From CAITNQ01 sp041661365 (lineage in GTDB: Bacteria; Latescibacterota; UBA2968; UBA8231), in NCBI GenBank assembly GCA_041661365.1, contig JBAZUN010000181.1, forward strand, positions 1 through 10,905: 10,905 nucleotides of DNA, in the 5' to 3' direction. Under the pieces are notes generated by a model. It ran no database searches. It worked only from the letters and a program-made list of their open reading frames with translations, and was not told the origin of the DNA. This document shows positions 1 through 7,010 of this stretch, one piece after another; positions within the stretch are counted from its first letter, which is position 1, and each line of letters starts with the position of its first letter. Position numbers and translations under genes: made by a program.

Positions 1-211
1 GTCAAGGGAGGTGTAGAAAGGGAGGGGGACCTGCCCCCTGACCCCGAAAACTGCGTGGGGAATGATGGCTCGAAATGGACTTGGTGTAAAGCGGGACGAG
101 CCGGTCAGCGGGAAGCGTGGGGAGAGAGGACGTGTCGATGTCCGGCACCTTATCAGTGTTTCAGAGTGTTTGAGGTAGCCGGGACCGCAGTAACGGGAGA
201 TCTGTCCTGGC
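1..211. other. Left-edge intergenic stretch, no gene recognised
   Basis: No frame has recognisable protein content. A 38-codon plus-strand frame (ATG 62-64, TAG 176-178) has no detectable homology signature. G-rich and C-rich runs cluster in the first 60 bases, and no tRNA, rRNA or known small RNA motif is evident. Confidence 0.6.
23..39. repeat. Short GC-rich inverted repeat
   Basis: Six bases (aggggg, 23-28) pair with cccct-type bases at 34-39 around a five-base loop (acctg). Further C and G runs at 42-45 and 57-60 could form a competing stem. It could be a REP-like palindrome or part of a terminator for a neighbour beyond the left edge; a single copy cannot decide. Confidence 0.4.
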
Positions 212-250
212 AAGAAGGACGGCGGCTCTGAGAGAGTCGCCGCCCCTCTT
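212..250 (-). terminator. Probable intrinsic terminator of the giant gene
   Basis: On the minus strand the bases revealed by 250-234 (aagaggggcggcgactc) pair with those of 228-212 (gagccgccgtccttctt) around a five-base loop (tctca). The stem is 17 pairs with one A-C mismatch and two G-T wobbles. It begins with an A-rich arm and ends with a T-rich arm, and lies 18 bases past the TGA stop. On the plus strand the same hairpin is weaker (two A-C mismatches, one G-T wobble), which favours the minus-strand reading. The T tract is interrupted by C, so strength is uncertain. Confidence 0.6.
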
Positions 251-268
251 GTGAGGTAACCCGCGCGG

Positions 269-544
269 TCAGCGGAGTAGGACCATGCGACCGATGGCGT
301 GGTCGGCGCCGGCCTCCACGCGGTAGAAATAGACACCCGAGGCCAATTCGCGGCCGGCGGAGTCACGGCTGTTCCAGGTTACTCGGTGCGGTCCGGGCGA
401 TTGCACCTGGTCGACCAGCACCCGGACGGTCTGTCCAAGAAGATCGTGCACGGTGATCCGGACCGGCGCTTGCCGGGGAAGCTGGTATTTGATGATCGTC
501 GTGGGGTTGAAGGGATTGGGGTAACTTGGCGATACCGCGAACCG
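269..544 (-). other. C-terminal FlgD-Ig/type 9 secretion (type A) sorting tail
   Basis: Residues 2109-2199 start FAVSPSYPNPFNPTTIIKYQ and continue with ITVHDLLGQTVRVLVD, HRVTWNSRDSAGRELASGVY and FYRVEAGADHAIGRMVLLR at the very end. The NPFNPTT motif, W..RDS.G..LASG(V/I)Y.Y and a final basic MVLLR are the standard pattern of Por/T9SS type A sorting domains, folded as FlgD-Ig. In lineages without a complete T9SS such tails are common and their export route is unknown. It marks the protein as exported and the C-terminus as complete. Confidence 0.85.
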
Positions 545-3500
545 TTGCGGCAGTGCCGCGATCGATGGCGGGAGCAGGATTCGCGTTACGCCGTCGTCTT
601 CGAGGACGGCGGCTTCGATCACCTGTACCGCGGCGGTCGGACCGCGTCGTTGGAAGCGGAGCTGGAGCGGTACCACACGGGGGGTGAACCACTGGTGTCC
701 GACGAGCAGTGCGCCGGGACGCGGCTCGGTCGCGATTACCAGGCCTTGCCCGGCATGGGCCTGCTGGAAGCGCAACTGGGTGGGATCGTATTCCAGCAAT
801 AGCGCCAGCCCCCGCGCGGGGGGTAGTTCGCCGAGAGACAGCTCAAGCACGGCTTGATCGGCGTCATTACCCCAGTGGGCCTCCAGCGTCGCCGTTGAAC
901 GAGTCGGCGACGCGACGACTCCCTTGGCGGCCTGGCAGGACTGACCGAAGTAGTCGGCGAAGAGGAAGAAGTCCCCGAAGGCGATGGTGCCGTCGATATC
1001 CAGGTCGAAGACGGCATACGGGCCGGTCGGCTCCCGACCGAAGGCGTCGGCGAAGGCGAAGAAGTCGGTGAAGTCGACGCCGCCACTGTCATCGAAGTCG
1101 CCACCGCACAGGGGGCCGCCGCGCCGGAACTCCACCCGCGAGCCGGCGACGAGATCCTCCCCGTGGAGGGTGCGTCGACGGATCTGATCCACCTGCACGG
1201 TGCCGCTGGTGGTCCGGGCGCGGAAGGTGAAGTGGGCCAGCAGCCCGCCCTCGTCCGGGGCGCTTGGGGGCTTGGCCGCCAGCAGACTGCCGCCGTACTC
1301 GATCCTGCCTTCTCCGACTACGTGTTTGAGGAAGAGCGGGAACCCTCCTGCGGCGAACAGCGCGTTGCGTTCGGTTGGGCTGTCCGGATCGACGGCCACC
1401 AGGTCGACCTGAGCCGGATCGTAGGAGAGTTGCACCACGAAACCGGTCAGGTCGGTTACCGGGTCGGTGTAGATGGGGACGACGAAGGTGGAGTCGGTCT
1501 CGTGCACCTCGCTCTGCGGGGCGATCACCACCGGCTGGTCGATGGGGACGCGGCCCACCACCTCCTCGACTTCCTGTTGTGCCGGGAGGGTCAGGTCGAG
1601 ATCGATCCGGCTCTCACCGGCCGCTAAGCTCAGCTCGTGCTCGTAGGCGAAACTGAGGCCCGTAGCCTCTTCCTGGGCGAACAGGGCATACTGTCCGGCC
1701 CCGATACGGCGCAGCTCGAACGAACCGTCGTCCCTCAGGCGAGCCGACGCCACCAACTGGCGTTGGGCGTTGGCCAGGAAGACCGTGCCCTGCAGCGGTC
1801 GGCTGTTGGCGAAGAGGATGCGGCCGGCCAACTGGTTGTCCGGCGGCGGCAACGCGCCGGTGGTCAGGGTCAACTCGAAGGGAACCGCCAACTGCTCTCC
1901 TTCCTGTCCCTGGGCGTCGAGCACCACCACCCGGTAGCCCTGGTCAGGCGCCAGGCGCAGGGGGATTCTGACCTCGCTGCCCAGGATTCGCAGTTGGTGA
2001 GCCCAGCGGTTGAGCGGTTCTGGGACGATACGGGCCTCAATGGCGGCGGCGCCTTCCGCTTCCTGGTCTGCCTGCCCGCTGAGGCGATGCAGGGGGCGGT
2101 TGAACACCAGACTCAAGGTGGTCTCCTCGGCCAGACCCGTGGCCCCATCCGCGGGGATCGAGGTAACCAGGGTGAGAAGTGCCTGGACTTGCCAAGGCAC
2201 GCTCAGTTGTCGCTGCGTCGGACTGTTGGTGACCAGCACCAACTGGCCGCTGCTACCGCTACCGGTGTAGGTCACCCGGGTGCGACCAACCTGCCCGGCG
2301 TCGACCACCAGCCGATCCTGGTCAAAGGCTAGTTGCCCGCTCGGGTCCACCTGCTCGATGATGCCGCGAGCACTCCCCACATTGTAGACGGCCAACGGCG
2401 CTACCTGGCCGGTATCGTCAGTCGGGGTGAAACGCAGCGGATCGGTCAACAAGGCGAACTCCGCCGCGGGCCGGGTATAGAGGTAGCGCAGACGTACCAC
2501 CGGCTGCTCCGGGTCGTTGCTGACCAGGCGCAGGATACCCTGGGTCCCTTCGCTGGGGTCAGGGGTCACTTCGACCTGAACCAGCCGTTGACCGCCGGGT
2601 ACCACGACCAGGGATTCTGGCAGGGCGGTCACCTGGCGTTCGGCGGCGTCGATCAGGGTCACCCGCAGCATGCCGGTACCGCGATTGGCGACCACCAGGG
2701 TTTGGCTCCCCCGCTGGCCGACGTCGAGGGGACCGAAGTTCAGTTCCCCTGACTCGTCTTCAGTGATGACATCTATGCTTGGTTCCCGAGCCGGTCCCTG
2801 GATGCCACGGCCGGTTACCAAGCGGACCAGCTCGCGGTTGTTGGGATCGTTGCAGCGCAGGATCAGGTTGGCGTCGGTCGTTCCTTCGCGCTCTGGCGTG
2901 AAGAGCACCTCCAGCGCCAGCTCGTTGCCTGGCTCGATGGTCAGCGGCAGTTGGTCGGCCTGGGGAATCTGGTAGGCCAACTTGCTAATAATGAGATCGA
3001 GTAGGCGTAGTGGTCCGGCGCCTTGGTTGGCAACGGTGAAGACGCCACGCCCCACCGTGCCGATCTCCACCTCGCCGAAGTCCCGTTGGAGCGAAGGGGA
3101 AACCCCGATCAGTGGGCCAGCGACGCCCACGCCGAACAGGTTGGCGGACAGGCCGGGGATGGTGCTCTCCAGCTTGGCGCTGAAGCTGTCCTCGAAGCGC
3201 GGCCGGAAACGGACCGCGAGAGGCGCCCGCTCGTCGGGGGCGACGGTGACTTGGCGCGGGTCGACGGTGAAGCCGCTGCCGTAGAGCTGGAATCCAACCT
3301 CGGCACTCTGGCGGGTGTGATTGACCAACCACAGGGTGGTATCGGCCGTAGTGCCCATGACCTGCTCCCCAAAGTCCAGTACCGACGGCTCGAAAAGCAG
3401 GCCACCCCCCATGCCGCGCAGGACTACGACGGTCTGGGGGATCTCCGGATCGTTGGCGCGGATCTGCAGCAGGGCCTGTTGCCAACCGGCCGTGACGGGA

Positions 3501-6500
3501 GAAAACCGCACCAAGGTCTCGCGTTGCTGGCCTGGGGCCAGATATATGGTGTCCGCCTGTTCCGGCACAAACCGCGGGTCCAGGGATACTAGGTGCACTG
3601 CCAATCCCCCTCGACCCCGGTTGGATAACCGCAGCGCGGCGAAGCCGCTATCTCCCTGAGGCACGATGCCGAACTGCAGGGTGTCCATCGGCGTGAAGGA
3701 CAGGATCGGGGTGCCGGCAGGGGTTCTACCCACCACCGTGTACCGGTGCGGAGACAACGGATCGTTGCTACCCAAGAAGATCCGAGCCTCCACCGGAGCT
3801 TCTCCGGCGGGCTGGAAGCTCAACTCAAGATCGACGGAACGACCTGGGGCTACGGTCATCCTGGCCGGACTCAGGCTGAATACCGGCTGCGTCACGTCGG
3901 TGCTGTCCACCCGTAGGGTGTCCTGACCGGTGTTGCTCAACTCCAGCAGAACGCGGGCGGTCTGCCCCGCGGCCGCCGGTCCCACGTACACCGTGTCCGA
4001 CGCATCCAGGGTCGTGCCGCCCTGGGACAGCCGGAAGGTTGGGGGGAGCACGCCGGCTCCCTGCAGTGCGACCGTTCGCTCGAGGCCCAGCCCACTTATA
4101 CGCACGGTTGCTCCGGTCAACGCCGCTGCCGATTGGGGCCGGTAGGTGACGGTGGCCACCACCAGGCTCTCCCCCGCGGCCACGGTCGTGGGCAGGGACA
4201 GGCCGCTCAAGGACAGATCGGCGACCCCGGCCGGCTGGAGAGTCACCTCCTCGATGTCGGTCTGGATCAAGCCGTGGTTGCGCACGTGCACCTCAAGAGT
4301 CCGTTCCGTCCCCACCCACACCTGACCATACTGCGGCGGCTGCAGCCGAACTGTCACGCTCGAGGCCACGCCGGTGCCCGTAACCACCGTCGCGCCGGTC
4401 CCCGCGTTGCTGGTGAAGACGAGGAGACCGGTCTGTGGCGTGGCGTCTACAGGACTGAAGGTCACGGTCAGCGGCGCCAGGCCTCCTGCCGGCACGTCCA
4501 GTCGCGCAGGTGACACCACGAAGCGCGAATTGGCCATCTGGATCCCGCTGATGCGCAAGACATCGTTCCCCGGATTGCGGACCACCAGCAGGGCTTCTCC
4601 CTGATCGCCGATCCGCACCTGTCCCAAGGCCAGGGTATCCGGGATAGCCAGACCGGCCCGGATGCCTTCACCGGATACGGGTACCTGCACCGGCTCAGAA
4701 TTGCTGGTCACGACGAGGGTGTCGGTGAACAGCGCCCGATCCCCCGGTGCGAAGGTGACGCTGACGACAGCCGAGTCGAGGGGTGCCAGCGGTGGCAGCT
4801 CGGCCGGCGCCGAGGAGTAGGGGCTGGTCAGGCCGCTGAGCGACTGGATGCGGACGGTGTCGGTGCCTGTGCTCCGCACGACCAGCGACCGCCAGGCCGT
4901 GCTGTCGACAGACACGCGCCCGAAGCTGAGCAACGGCGGCGTCACCGATAGACGTGGGACCACGGCCTCCCCCCGCAGGCGGACCATGACGACGGAGTCG
5001 GCCGTGCCGGCCACCGTCAGGAAGGTTTCCAATGGGCCGGCCAGCAGCGGCGTGTAGGTGAGGGTGACCGCCTGGCTGGAACCGGGCGCGACGGTGAACT
5101 GGCGTGGTGCAATCGTGACCGTCGGCACCGGTACCTCGATCCGCGAGATCTGGAGCAGCTCATTGCCGGGGTTACTCACGGTGACGATCCGGGCAGCGGC
5201 CTGGCCCAGCCGCACCCGTCCGAAGTCCACCTCGCGGGGCTCGGCGCCGATCCCGATCCACAGCCCTCTGCCGATCAACGGTACCCGCACTATCCCTGCG
5301 GTGCTCGACACCGTGAGGGTGTCCCGCTGATAGCCGAAGTTCCAGGCAGTCGGGGTGAACCGGACCAAGACGGCCGTGCTGTCGCCCCCAGTTAGCGTGA
5401 AAGGGGTGGCAGGCGAGGTGATGGTGAAGGCACTGCTACGGGTACGGGCACTATCCACCCGCGCGGCAACCGTAGCCGGGTTGCGGAGCCAGAAAGACTG
5501 GGTCGTGCTGAGCCGTTGGGGGATGTCGCCAAGGTCCCAGACCGTCGGTAGTGGTATCAGGGGCGGAGGTGCGGCGTCGGCGACCACGATCGTATCGATC
5601 CGGCTGTCAGAGCTCCCTTTGCCGTCAGTACAGGTGAACGCCGGATAGTAGGTGCCGGCCTGGGTGTAGGTCGGGATCCAGGTGAGAATCTGGTCCCCCA
5701 GGATTGCGCCGGCAGGCAGGTTAGCCATCGTGTAGGACAGCGTGTCACCGTCCACGTCCGTGGCCTCCAGCCGGTAACGGATTAGCTCCCCTTCGGCCGC
5801 CGCCGTGCGCACCGCGGCGGCCAACTCCGGCGCATCGTTCATCGGCGTGACCGTCACCGTGAAGCTCTTCAGCAGGCTATCAACGCCGCCGTTGGCTGTA
5901 CCACCGCTATCTCGCGCCCGCAAGGTGATCGTGGCGGTGCCACTGGCATTGGGAGCCGGCGTATAACCCACCGTCGTGCCGGTTACCACGGGACTGGCGA
6001 TCAGAGTCGGGTTACTCGAGCTCGTAGTAATGATCACCGTTTGGGTGGCCTCGTCTGGTCCACCGCCTGGACCTACCGTCAGTGCAACCGTCTGCGGCCC
6101 GGCATCCTCGAGGATCGTTTGCGGTGGTAGGTCGGCCAGGGTCGGCGCATCATTCACGGAGGTCACGGTGGCGGTGAAGCTCTTCAGCAGGCTATCAACG
6201 CCGCCGTTGGCGGTGCCACCGCTATCGCGCACCCGCAGAGTGATTGTGGCGGTGCCACTGGCATTGGGGGCCGGCGTATAACTCATCGTCGTGCCGGTTA
6301 CCGTGGGATTGGCGATCAGGGTTGGGTTACTCGAGCTCGCAGTAACGATCACCGGCTGGGGAACCTCGTCTGGTCCGCCCCCCGGGCTCGCCGTCAGAGC
6401 AACCGTCTGTGGGCCGGCATCCTCGAGGATTGTTTGCGGTGGTAGGTCGGCCAGTGTCGGGGCGTCGTTGACCGGGGTGACGGTGACCGCCACCACAGCA

Positions 6501-6868
6501 GACGATGAAGTCGTTGGACCGTCGTTGACCGTGAAGGTCAGGGTGTCCGGACCATTGGCCTGGGCACGCGGACTGTACGTCAGCACTGAGCCGCTGAGGG
6601 GCGACAGGGCCCCCTGAGCTGGGAGGCGAACTACGGTATAGGTCAGGGCATCACCGTCCGGATCGGTACCGACGAGGGTGATCGCTACCGGCGTGTCTTC
6701 CGTCGTGCTGACGGTCTGGGCCACGGCAACAGGTGGTCGATTGAGCGTGACTTCGACCTGGCTCGAGACCTCGCTGTGGTGCCCGGCGCTGTCCACTGCC
6801 GCGACGCGGTAATAGTAGGCCGCACCCGCAAGCGCCGTATCGGTGTAGGTGTGGCTTGACCAGGTCAC
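269..6868 (-). CDS. 3' part of the same giant protein: cadherin-like, ASH Ig array, cohesin/dockerin-like modules and T9SS-type sorting tail
   Basis: This frame encodes 2199 residues from a GTG at 6868 to a TGA at 269-271. The GTG is not a convincing start: it falls inside an FnIII domain, has no clear ribosome site, and in-frame homology (ETDLTHYVVYRG) continues upstream to about 6940. Domains by residue: FnIII end 1-42; cadherin-like 44-137 (TEDTP, DPDGD); two 105-residue repeats 138-347; He_PIG-like 348-436 (DVDGD); eleven ASH/choice-of-anchor-D domains 437-1563; SbsA/Big_5-type Ig 1564-1676; carboxypeptidase-regulatory-like 1677-1762; cohesin-like 1778-1918; dockerin-like 1921-1978; second cohesin-like 1990-2107; FlgD-Ig/sorting tail 2109-2199. 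Only four Cys occur, two of them framing the dockerin-like segment. No catalytic site is seen. The best reading is an exported adhesive or structural fibre whose C-terminal tail directs secretion. It is probably not an independent gene but the continuation of the frame ending at 6882. Confidence 0.93.
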   Translation of the reverse strand: MTWSSHTYTDTALAGAAYYYRVAAVDSAGHHSEVSSQVEVTLNRPPVAVAQTVSTTEDTPVAITLVGTDPDGDALTYTVVRLPAQGALSPLSGSVLTYSPRAQANGPDTLTFTVNDGPTTSSSAVVAVTVTPVNDAPTLADLPPQTILEDAGPQTVALTASPGGGPDEVPQPVIVTASSSNPTLIANPTVTGTTMSYTPAPNASGTATITLRVRDSGGTANGGVDSLLKSFTATVTSVNDAPTLADLPPQTILEDAGPQTVALTVGPGGGPDEATQTVIITTSSSNPTLIASPVVTGTTVGYTPAPNASGTATITLRARDSGGTANGGVDSLLKSFTVTVTPMNDAPELAAAVRTAAAEGELIRYRLEATDVDGDTLSYTMANLPAGAILGDQILTWIPTYTQAGTYYPAFTCTDGKGSSDSRIDTIVVADAAPPPLIPLPTVWDLGDIPQRLSTTQSFWLRNPATVAARVDSARTRSSAFTITSPATPFTLTGGDSTAVLVRFTPTAWNFGYQRDTLTVSSTAGIVRVPLIGRGLWIGIGAEPREVDFGRVRLGQAAARIVTVSNPGNELLQISRIEVPVPTVTIAPRQFTVAPGSSQAVTLTYTPLLAGPLETFLTVAGTADSVVMVRLRGEAVVPRLSVTPPLLSFGRVSVDSTAWRSLVVRSTGTDTVRIQSLSGLTSPYSSAPAELPPLAPLDSAVVSVTFAPGDRALFTDTLVVTSNSEPVQVPVSGEGIRAGLAIPDTLALGQVRIGDQGEALLVVRNPGNDVLRISGIQMANSRFVVSPARLDVPAGGLAPLTVTFSPVDATPQTGLLVFTSNAGTGATVVTGTGVASSVTVRLQPPQYGQVWVGTERTLEVHVRNHGLIQTDIEEVTLQPAGVADLSLSGLSLPTTVAAGESLVVATVTYRPQSAAALTGATVRISGLGLERTVALQGAGVLPPTFRLSQGGTTLDASDTVYVGPAAAGQTARVLLELSNTGQDTLRVDSTDVTQPVFSLSPARMTVAPGRSVDLELSFQPAGEAPVEARIFLGSNDPLSPHRYTVVGRTPAGTPILSFTPMDTLQFGIVPQGDSGFAALRLSNRGRGGLAVHLVSLDPRFVPEQADTIYLAPGQQRETLVRFSPVTAGWQQALLQIRANDPEIPQTVVVLRGMGGGLLFEPSVLDFGEQVMGTTADTTLWLVNHTRQSAEVGFQLYGSGFTVDPRQVTVAPDERAPLAVRFRPRFEDSFSAKLESTIPGLSANLFGVGVAGPLIGVSPSLQRDFGEVEIGTVGRGVFTVANQGAGPLRLLDLIISKLAYQIPQADQLPLTIEPGNELALEVLFTPEREGTTDANLILRCNDPNNRELVRLVTGRGIQGPAREPSIDVITEDESGELNFGPLDVGQRGSQTLVVANRGTGMLRVTLIDAAERQVTALPESLVVVPGGQRLVQVEVTPDPSEGTQGILRLVSNDPEQPVVRLRYLYTRPAAEFALLTDPLRFTPTDDTGQVAPLAVYNVGSARGIIEQVDPSGQLAFDQDRLVVDAGQVGRTRVTYTGSGSSGQLVLVTNSPTQRQLSVPWQVQALLTLVTSIPADGATGLAEETTLSLVFNRPLHRLSGQADQEAEGAAAIEARIVPEPLNRWAHQLRILGSEVRIPLRLAPDQGYRVVVLDAQGQEGEQLAVPFELTLTTGALPPPDNQLAGRILFANSRPLQGTVFLANAQRQLVASARLRDDGSFELRRIGAGQYALFAQEEATGLSFAYEHELSLAAGESRIDLDLTLPAQQEVEEVVGRVPIDQPVVIAPQSEVHETDSTFVVPIYTDPVTDLTGFVVQLSYDPAQVDLVAVDPDSPTERNALFAAGGFPLFLKHVVGEGRIEYGGSLLAAKPPSAPDEGGLLAHFTFRARTTSGTVQVDQIRRRTLHGEDLVAGSRVEFRRGGPLCGGDFDDSGGVDFTDFFAFADAFGREPTGPYAVFDLDIDGTIAFGDFFLFADYFGQSCQAAKGVVASPTRSTATLEAHWGNDADQAVLELSLGELPPARGLALLLEYDPTQLRFQQAHAGQGLVIATEPRPGALLVGHQWFTPRVVPLQLRFQRRGPTAAVQVIEAAVLEDDGVTRILLPPSIAALPQRFAVSPSYPNPFNPTTIIKYQLPRQAPVRITVHDLLGQTVRVLVDQVQSPGPHRVTWNSRDSAGRELASGVYFYRVEAGADHAIGRMVLLR
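548..901 (-). other. Second cohesin-like beta-sandwich
   Basis: Residues 1990-2107 read QAVLELSLGELPPARGLALL, LEYDPTQLRF and LQLRFQRRGPTAAVQVIEAA. The ..L.LEYDPT.L.F motif parallels LSYDPAQVDL of the first cohesin-like domain. It is shorter and more diverged, so this is a fold-level assignment only. It separates the dockerin-like segment from the sorting tail. Confidence 0.55.
938..1108 (-). other. Dockerin-like double Ca2+-loop segment, flanked by Cys
   Basis: Residues 1921-1977 hold two 12-residue EF-hand-type loops: D1924-FDDSGGVDFT-D1935 and D1955-LDIDGTIAFG-D1966. Each is followed by a matching helix (FFAFADAFG and FFLFADYFG), giving the two-fold pseudo-symmetry of type I dockerins. Loop 2 has Asp at positions 1, 3, 5 and 12; loop 1 has Ser at position 5. 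Cys1921 just before loop 1 and Cys1978 just after helix 2 could form a disulfide clasp in an exported protein. A plain EF-hand pair is the alternative call. Confidence 0.75.
1115..1537 (-). other. Cohesin-like beta-sandwich domain
   Basis: Residues 1778-1918 read TFVVPIYTDPVTDLTGFVVQ followed by LSYDPAQVDLVAV, a glycine-rich region, GLLAHFTFRARTTSGT and QVDQIRRRTLHGED. The VPIY...LTGF.VQLSYDP opening is the typical cohesin/CBM-like start. It lies immediately before the dockerin-like segment. Cohesin fold is likely; a dockerin-binding function is not shown. Confidence 0.72.
1583..1840 (-). other. Carboxypeptidase regulatory-like beta-sandwich
   Basis: Residues 1677-1762 include NQLAGRILFANSRPLQGTVF, ASARLRDDGSFELRRIGAGQ and YALFAQEEATGL. 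The arrangement G.I....PL.G..V.L......V..A...DG.F....I..G.Y.L.A is that of carboxypeptidase-regulatory-like domains. This is a structural role with no catalysis expected. Confidence 0.7.
1841..2179 (-). other. SbsA/Big_5-type bacterial Ig domain
   Basis: Residues 1564-1676 begin LVTSIPADGATGLAEETTLS and continue LVFNRPL, IPLRLAPDQGYRVVVL and FELTLTTG. The opening P.DGA.G......L...F..P pattern is the signature of the SbsA Ig-like (Big_5) family found in S-layer and secreted proteins. A long charged insert (DQEAEGAAAIEARIVPEP) interrupts the middle. Confidence 0.75.
2180..5560 (-). repeat. Array of eleven ASH/choice-of-anchor-D Ig-like domains
   Basis: Residues 437-1563 of the downstream frame fall into eleven segments of about 95-110 residues, beginning near 437, 536, 637, 737, 835, 941, 1051, 1156, 1251, 1359 and 1469. 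Most carry a first strand like (V/L)DFG.V..G, a VxNxGxxxLxI segment, a PG-containing centre followed by V.(F/Y).P, a (T/L).SNDP-like strand, and a closing GxG. Domains 1, 5 and 11 are the most diverged. Unlike the 105-residue repeats, the copies are well separated in sequence, so the array is old. Such arrays act as long stalks or contact surfaces; no ligand can be named. Confidence 0.87.
5561..5827 (-). other. He_PIG/cadherin-like putative Ig domain
   Basis: Residues 348-436 contain EGELIRYRLEATDVDGDTL, NLPAGAIL, ILTWIPTYTQAGTY and FTCTDGKG. This order (DxDGD, then LPxGAxL, then TWxPT..AG.Y) is typical of putative Ig/dystroglycan-type cadherin-like domains. A proline-rich hinge (DAAPPPLIPLP) separates it from the ASH array that follows. 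Confidence 0.78.
5828..6457 (-). repeat. Two tandem 315-base (105-residue) Ig-like repeats
   Basis: Copy A is 6457-6143 and copy B is 6142-5828. Both start TLADLPPQTILEDAGPQTVA and end with a VNDAP/MNDAP motif. By eye 90 of 105 residues are identical, and long stretches are identical as DNA, for example the run beginning aagctcttcagcaggctatc in each copy. NGGVDSLLKSFT is shared exactly. The close match suggests a recent tandem duplication and a possible site of copy-number change or assembly collapse. Confidence 0.92.
6458..6739 (-). other. Cadherin-like (VCBS/tandem-95 type) Ig domain
   Basis: Residues 44-137 of the downstream frame carry RPPVAVAQ, TTEDTPVAITLVGTDPDGDA and LTFTVNDG, ending in TVTPVNDAP. 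This is the classic cadherin-like repeat of large bacterial adhesins, in which the DPDGD acidic cluster usually binds Ca2+ to stiffen the domain interface. Calcium binding here is inferred. Confidence 0.8.
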
Positions 6869-7010
6869 CCGACCTACCGAGTCACCAGGCGCCTGTGCCG
6901 TCGAGCCCCGGTAGACGACGTAGTGCGTCAGATCGGTCTCGGCGCCCGGTCAACATCACCTGACGTTGGCCAACACTGGCCGAGAGATTCTGCGGCGATA
7001 CCGGGGGCAC
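6743..7010 (-). other. Fibronectin type III domain 2 (broken by the frameshift)
   Basis: The N-terminal third (VSPQNLSASVGQRQVMLT) is in the upstream frame and the rest (ETDLTHYVVYRGSTAQ to HHSEVSSQVEVTL) in the downstream frame. YYYRVAAVDSAGHHSE nearly repeats YYYRIAAVDSAGNHSG of FnIII-1, so the two are paralogues. The B-strand Trp of the fold is missing at the lesion. Confidence 0.82.
6882..6949 (-). other. Frameshift junction joining the two halves of one gene
   Basis: The upstream frame stays open to TGA at 6882-6884, and the downstream frame is open from just after a TGA at 6950-6952, so the two overlap here. Upstream reads QVMLT and then loses homology. Downstream picks up at ETDLTHYVVYRG (from 6940). 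The paralogous FnIII-1 reads QVVLSWTAAPDADLSHYVLYR without a break. FnIII-2 therefore lacks the core Trp and its neighbours, a net loss of about 8 bases around 6941-6950. No slippery heptamer is evident at the crossover, and a +1 slip would still leave the conserved Trp missing. A mutation or sequencing/assembly error is more likely than programmed recoding. Confidence 0.85.

Noticed and set aside
62..178. A 38-codon plus-strand frame in the left intergenic stretch
   Set aside because: It lacks a good ribosome site, a hydrophobic or other recognisable feature, and any partner gene in view.
548..1537. Calling the protein a cellulosome scaffoldin
   Set aside because: No carbohydrate-binding module or catalytic domain is visible, and cohesin-like sandwiches with DxDxxG segments are common in non-cellulolytic secreted proteins.
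299..2752. Several plus-strand open frames of 100-230 codons opposite the 3' half of the gene
   Set aside because: They are antisense to continuous, domain-rich minus-strand coding sequence, show no recognisable domain, and are expected by chance in high-GC DNA.
2985..3485. A 166-codon minus-strand frame inside the ASH array
   Set aside because: It overlaps the real frame completely, is rich in Arg/Pro/Gly as off-frame high-GC reading gives, and has no domain signal.
6882..6949. Programmed ribosomal frameshifting
   Set aside because: No slippery heptamer or clear stop-plus-stimulator is seen, and any single-base slip would still leave the conserved FnIII Trp and neighbours missing.
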